In this document: positions 61,691 through 64,000 of the stretch, piece by piece
Numbering within the stretch: position 1 is the first letter of the stretch
Layout: each line of letters begins with the position of its first letter
Assembly (NCBI RefSeq): GCF_010122465.1
Contig: NZ_WLZY01000002.1
Location: 199,076 to 263,075 of the forward strand
Source of the DNA: Phytoactinopolyspora mesophila
GTDB taxonomy: Bacteria > Actinomycetota > Actinomycetes > Jiangellales > Jiangellaceae
Length of the DNA stretch: 64,000 nucleotides
Reading direction: 5' to 3'
Position numbers and translations under genes: made by a program
The notes under the pieces: generated by a model
The model's database searches: none
What the model was told of the DNA's origin: nothing
What the model saw: the letters and a program-made list of their open reading frames with translations, nothing else

Positions 61691-63034
61691 ATGCTGAAGA
61701 AGGTGCTGGTTGCCAACCGGGGAGAGATCGCGTTGCGCATCGTGCGGGCTTGCCACGATGCTGGCATTGAGGTTGTAGTGGCACACTCCAGCCGAGACCG
61801 CGATTCCGAAGCTGTCCGCCTCGCCGACCGGTCGGTGCAAGTCGGCCCGGCTACCTCGATCAAGAGCTACCTGAATGCGGCGGCCGTGCTCGAAGCCGCG
61901 ACGCAAAGCGGTGCTGACGCCGTCCACCCCGGCTACGGATTCCTGTCCGAGAACGCCGACTTCGCTGAGGCGTGCCTGGCGGCGGGCTTGACTTTCGTGG
62001 GACCGCCGCCGGCCGCCCTGGAGTTGCTCGGTAGCAAGACATCGGCACGTGCCACGATGTCTGAAGCCGGTCTGCCGCTGTTGCCTGGGAGCCGGGAATA
62101 TCTGGATCCGGATTCAGCGCTGGACTTGGCCTGGAGCATCGGATTCCCGGTGATCGTGAAAGCCGCCGCTGGCGGCGGCGGGCTGGGCATGCATGTCGTC
62201 CACGAGCCTGAGCGGTTTATCGACGAGTATCTCTCGACGAGCTCTACGGCGGGGATGCTCTTCGGCGACCGCCAGGTCTATGTCGAGAAGTACCTGGAGC
62301 CGGCCCGGCATGTGGAGATCCAAGTCCTGTGTGACGCCTACGGCAACGCCGTTCACTTGGGTACGAGAGACTGTACCCTTCAGCGGCGGCATCAGAAGCT
62401 GGTCGAAGAGGCACCGGCTCCTCGGCTGCCGCTAGAGCTTCTCGAAGAGATGGGCGAGGCGGCATGCCGTGGCGCCGTGAAAGCCGGATTTCAGGGTGCA
62501 GGTACCTTTGAGTTCCTGGTGGGCGACGCTGGCCGCTTCTACTTCCTGGAAGTCAACTGCCGGATCCAAGTCGAGCATCCCGTGACCGAAATGGTGACGG
62601 GGATCGATCTTGTCCAGGAACAGATGCGTATCGCCGGCGGCGCTCCTCTGAGCATCCGCCAGTGTGATGTGAAGCTCGATGGAGTGGCGATCGAATGCAG
62701 AATCAATGCCGAGGACCCGAAGCGTGGATTCACCCCGGCACCCGGAACGATCCAGGAGTGGGTGCCATCGGCGGGCCCTTTCGTGCGGGTGGACAGCCAT
62801 GTTCGGCCCGGGTACACCGTGCCGCCGGAATACGATTCGCTCCTCGCCAAACTCATCGTCTGGGCCCCGGACCGCGCCGGCGCGATCGTTAGGATGAAGC
62901 GAGCCCTGAGCGAGTTTCATGTTGCCGGACCGGGGATCGAGACCACGCGAGAGTTCCTGATGGAACTGATTGAACACCCCTACTTCCACACCGCTGATCA
63001 CAGCACATCACTTGTGGAGGCGCTGACATCTTGA
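61691..63034 (+). CDS. accC: Biotin carboxylase subunit of acetyl-CoA carboxylase
   Basis: 447 residues. Standard AccC: MLKKVLVANRGEIALRIVRA, HPGYGFLSENADFAEACLAA, the ATP-grasp glycine loop VKAAAGGGGLGMHVVHEPER, and FYFLEVNCRIQVEHPVTEMV with the catalytic Glu and Arg (N-C-R-I in place of the usual N-T-R-L/I/V). It carboxylates biotin on BCCP with ATP and bicarbonate. GGAG lies 12 bases upstream of ATG 61691. It closes the cluster's + strand genes. Confidence 0.95.
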   Translation: MLKKVLVANRGEIALRIVRACHDAGIEVVVAHSSRDRDSEAVRLADRSVQVGPATSIKSYLNAAAVLEAATQSGADAVHPGYGFLSENADFAEACLAAGLTFVGPPPAALELLGSKTSARATMSEAGLPLLPGSREYLDPDSALDLAWSIGFPVIVKAAAGGGGLGMHVVHEPERFIDEYLSTSSTAGMLFGDRQVYVEKYLEPARHVEIQVLCDAYGNAVHLGTRDCTLQRRHQKLVEEAPAPRLPLELLEEMGEAACRGAVKAGFQGAGTFEFLVGDAGRFYFLEVNCRIQVEHPVTEMVTGIDLVQEQMRIAGGAPLSIRQCDVKLDGVAIECRINAEDPKRGFTPAPGTIQEWVPSAGPFVRVDSHVRPGYTVPPEYDSLLAKLIVWAPDRAGAIVRMKRALSEFHVAGPGIETTREFLMELIEHPYFHTADHSTSLVEALTS

Positions 63035-63126
63035 CGCATGCCCGGGACCCGGGCCGGATTTTCCCACCGTCAAAGGTCCCGAGCACATCAAGGCCGAGCG
63101 TCACACCCCCTCGGTACCGGCTGCGG

Positions 63127-63930
63127 TCACCCGTGGCGCTTGGTGACAAACTCGAGGAGTTCGCGCAGGTCGTACCGGACCTGGGCGGCGCGGCCGTAAC
63201 GGGTGAGTTTGCCGCGGCTAGCCCATTTGCGGATAGTGGCATTCGGAACTCCGGCGACCAAGGCGGCCATCTCCGTCGTCAGCAGCGGGCCCGCTCCCGG
63301 ATCGGCGTCCGGCCGGAGCAGCGGCGAGTTCAGCGCGGCACACCGGCCGTGCCGGACGCCCGCCGCGGGGCCGGCGACGTCGGCCAGGCGGCGCTCTTGG
63401 CTGTAGGTGCACCGCACCTGGTAGTCGGCGGGCATCTGGCTGCGCGTGGTCACATGCGCGGTACCGTCGCAGTCACGCTCGTGGCACGGCCCGATCTGGA
63501 GCCGGACGCTCGCATCCGGTTCCATGACGCGCTGTGCGGCCGTGGCCACTTCGTGTATCTCGCTCACCAGATCACCAGCGGCGGGATGGTCGGACAGCCA
63601 GTCGAGCTGTGTCAAGAGAAACTCGGAGAGCGAGCGTACGCTTCGTTCGGGCCGGGAACTCAACTCCCTTTCGTCGACGACGAGGCCGGCCCAGGACGCG
63701 AGAATGGACATGATGTCCTCGCGGGCGGACAGCGCGGCTTGGTTCAAGCCCGGAGAACCGCCGCGGGTGCCACCGCGAACCCGCTCCGAGATAGGTCGAT
63801 GTCGCTGGGCGAGCATGGCTTCGCACTGCTTGAACAGCGCGGGTAGGGCGCTGAGCTCTTGTGCGGTCTGGTCATAGCATGCCGGACAGATCCTGATCCC
63901 ACCGAAACCACAAGACGTTTCACATGTCAT
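63127..63930 (-). CDS. Zn-finger/helix-turn-helix protein (OvmZ-like)
   Basis: 267 residues. The N-terminus has four Cys (3, 7, 15, 18; C-x3-C...C-P-A-C), a likely zinc site; the middle is a long helical region of about 170 residues; the C-terminus (about 215-260) has an HTH of the MerR/excisionase type, TEMAALVAGVPNATIRKWAS followed by RGKLTRYGRAAQVRYDLREL. Proteins of this layout are called OvmZ-like in actinomycetes and occur in prophages and plasmids. GGAGGGG precedes ATG 63930. Whether it belongs to the cluster is unclear. Confidence 0.7.
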   Translation of the reverse strand: MTCETSCGFGGIRICPACYDQTAQELSALPALFKQCEAMLAQRHRPISERVRGGTRGGSPGLNQAALSAREDIMSILASWAGLVVDERELSSRPERSVRSLSEFLLTQLDWLSDHPAAGDLVSEIHEVATAAQRVMEPDASVRLQIGPCHERDCDGTAHVTTRSQMPADYQVRCTYSQERRLADVAGPAAGVRHGRCAALNSPLLRPDADPGAGPLLTTEMAALVAGVPNATIRKWASRGKLTRYGRAAQVRYDLRELLEFVTKRHG

Positions 63931-64000
63931 GGCCCCTCCAAACGAGCTTCGTTCTTAGCAAGGTTTTCTCGCTGCGTGCCCTCCCTCTCGGAACCTCGTT
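63931..64000. other. Right edge, no gene seen
   Basis: Seventy bases upstream of the HTH protein; they hold its ribosome site and presumably its promoter. No -35/-10 is obvious. Confidence 0.4.

Noticed and set aside
34204-63034. Naming the product as a known compound
   Set aside because: Gene content shows an angucycline-type backbone, halogenase and amino sugar, but the exact skeleton, halogen and sugar cannot be read from sequence alone.

Overview
The window is high-GC DNA with actinobacterial hallmarks: GTG/TTG starts, four-base ATGA/GTGA overlaps inside operons, an IdeR/DmdR-type iron box, DrrAB-type exporters, an AccA-AccD fusion and a complete type II polyketide synthase. It looks like a filamentous actinomycete; I cannot fix the genus from sequence alone.

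Region 1 (1-31000) is mixed chromosomal DNA. It holds a DeoR-regulated sugar ABC transporter running off the left edge, a TetR/ABM/DrrAB export unit, an M20 amidohydrolase, a secreted tripeptidyl-aminopeptidase-like hydrolase, a methyltransferase, drug-type MFS exporters, an ArsR regulator, a kinase remnant, a PPOX protein, HAD and PHP hydrolases, a UMF1/Atg22-like transporter, a lipoprotein subtilase, a CAT-anticodon tRNA, an aldo/keto reductase, an iron-box-controlled siderophore uptake operon ending in an S9 peptidase, and a CcdA-like membrane protein. Many gene boundaries carry long palindromes. Two families recur with conserved internal spacing (15627-15695 with 30862-30930; 14790-14835 with 28214-28259), and a looser group has TGATCA at the arm tips.

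Region 2 (31009-32421) is an insertion sequence with 43-bp inverted ends and a frameshifted DDE transposase. It sits against the left border of the cluster. A short gene-free strip with an intrinsic terminator follows.

Region 3 (32770-63034) is one biosynthetic gene cluster. A cation/proton antiporter and a JadI/UrdF-like cyclase precede KS-alpha, KS-beta, ACP, C9 ketoreductase, didomain aromatase/cyclase and a flavoprotein oxygenase, the gene order of angucycline clusters. To this are added a flavin-dependent halogenase with a separate flavin reductase 14 kb away, two paralogous small ABM-type oxygenases, two deazaflavin/F420-fold proteins, an SDR, a DHA2 exporter, a membrane O-acyltransferase and a GNAT. 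A six-gene set (RmlA, RmlB, 2,3-dehydratase, 3-aminotransferase, 3,5-epimerase, 4-ketoreductase) matches the enzyme set for TDP-L-daunosamine-type 3-amino-2,3,6-trideoxyhexoses, with one glycosyltransferase. A full acetyl-CoA carboxylase (AccDA fusion, BCCP, biotin carboxylase) would supply malonyl-CoA. An ECF41-type sigma factor with its SnoaL-like C-terminal domain lies inside. The prediction, by inference, is a halogenated, aminoglycosylated and possibly acylated angucycline-type polyketide. A Zn-finger/HTH protein lies at the right edge on the other strand.
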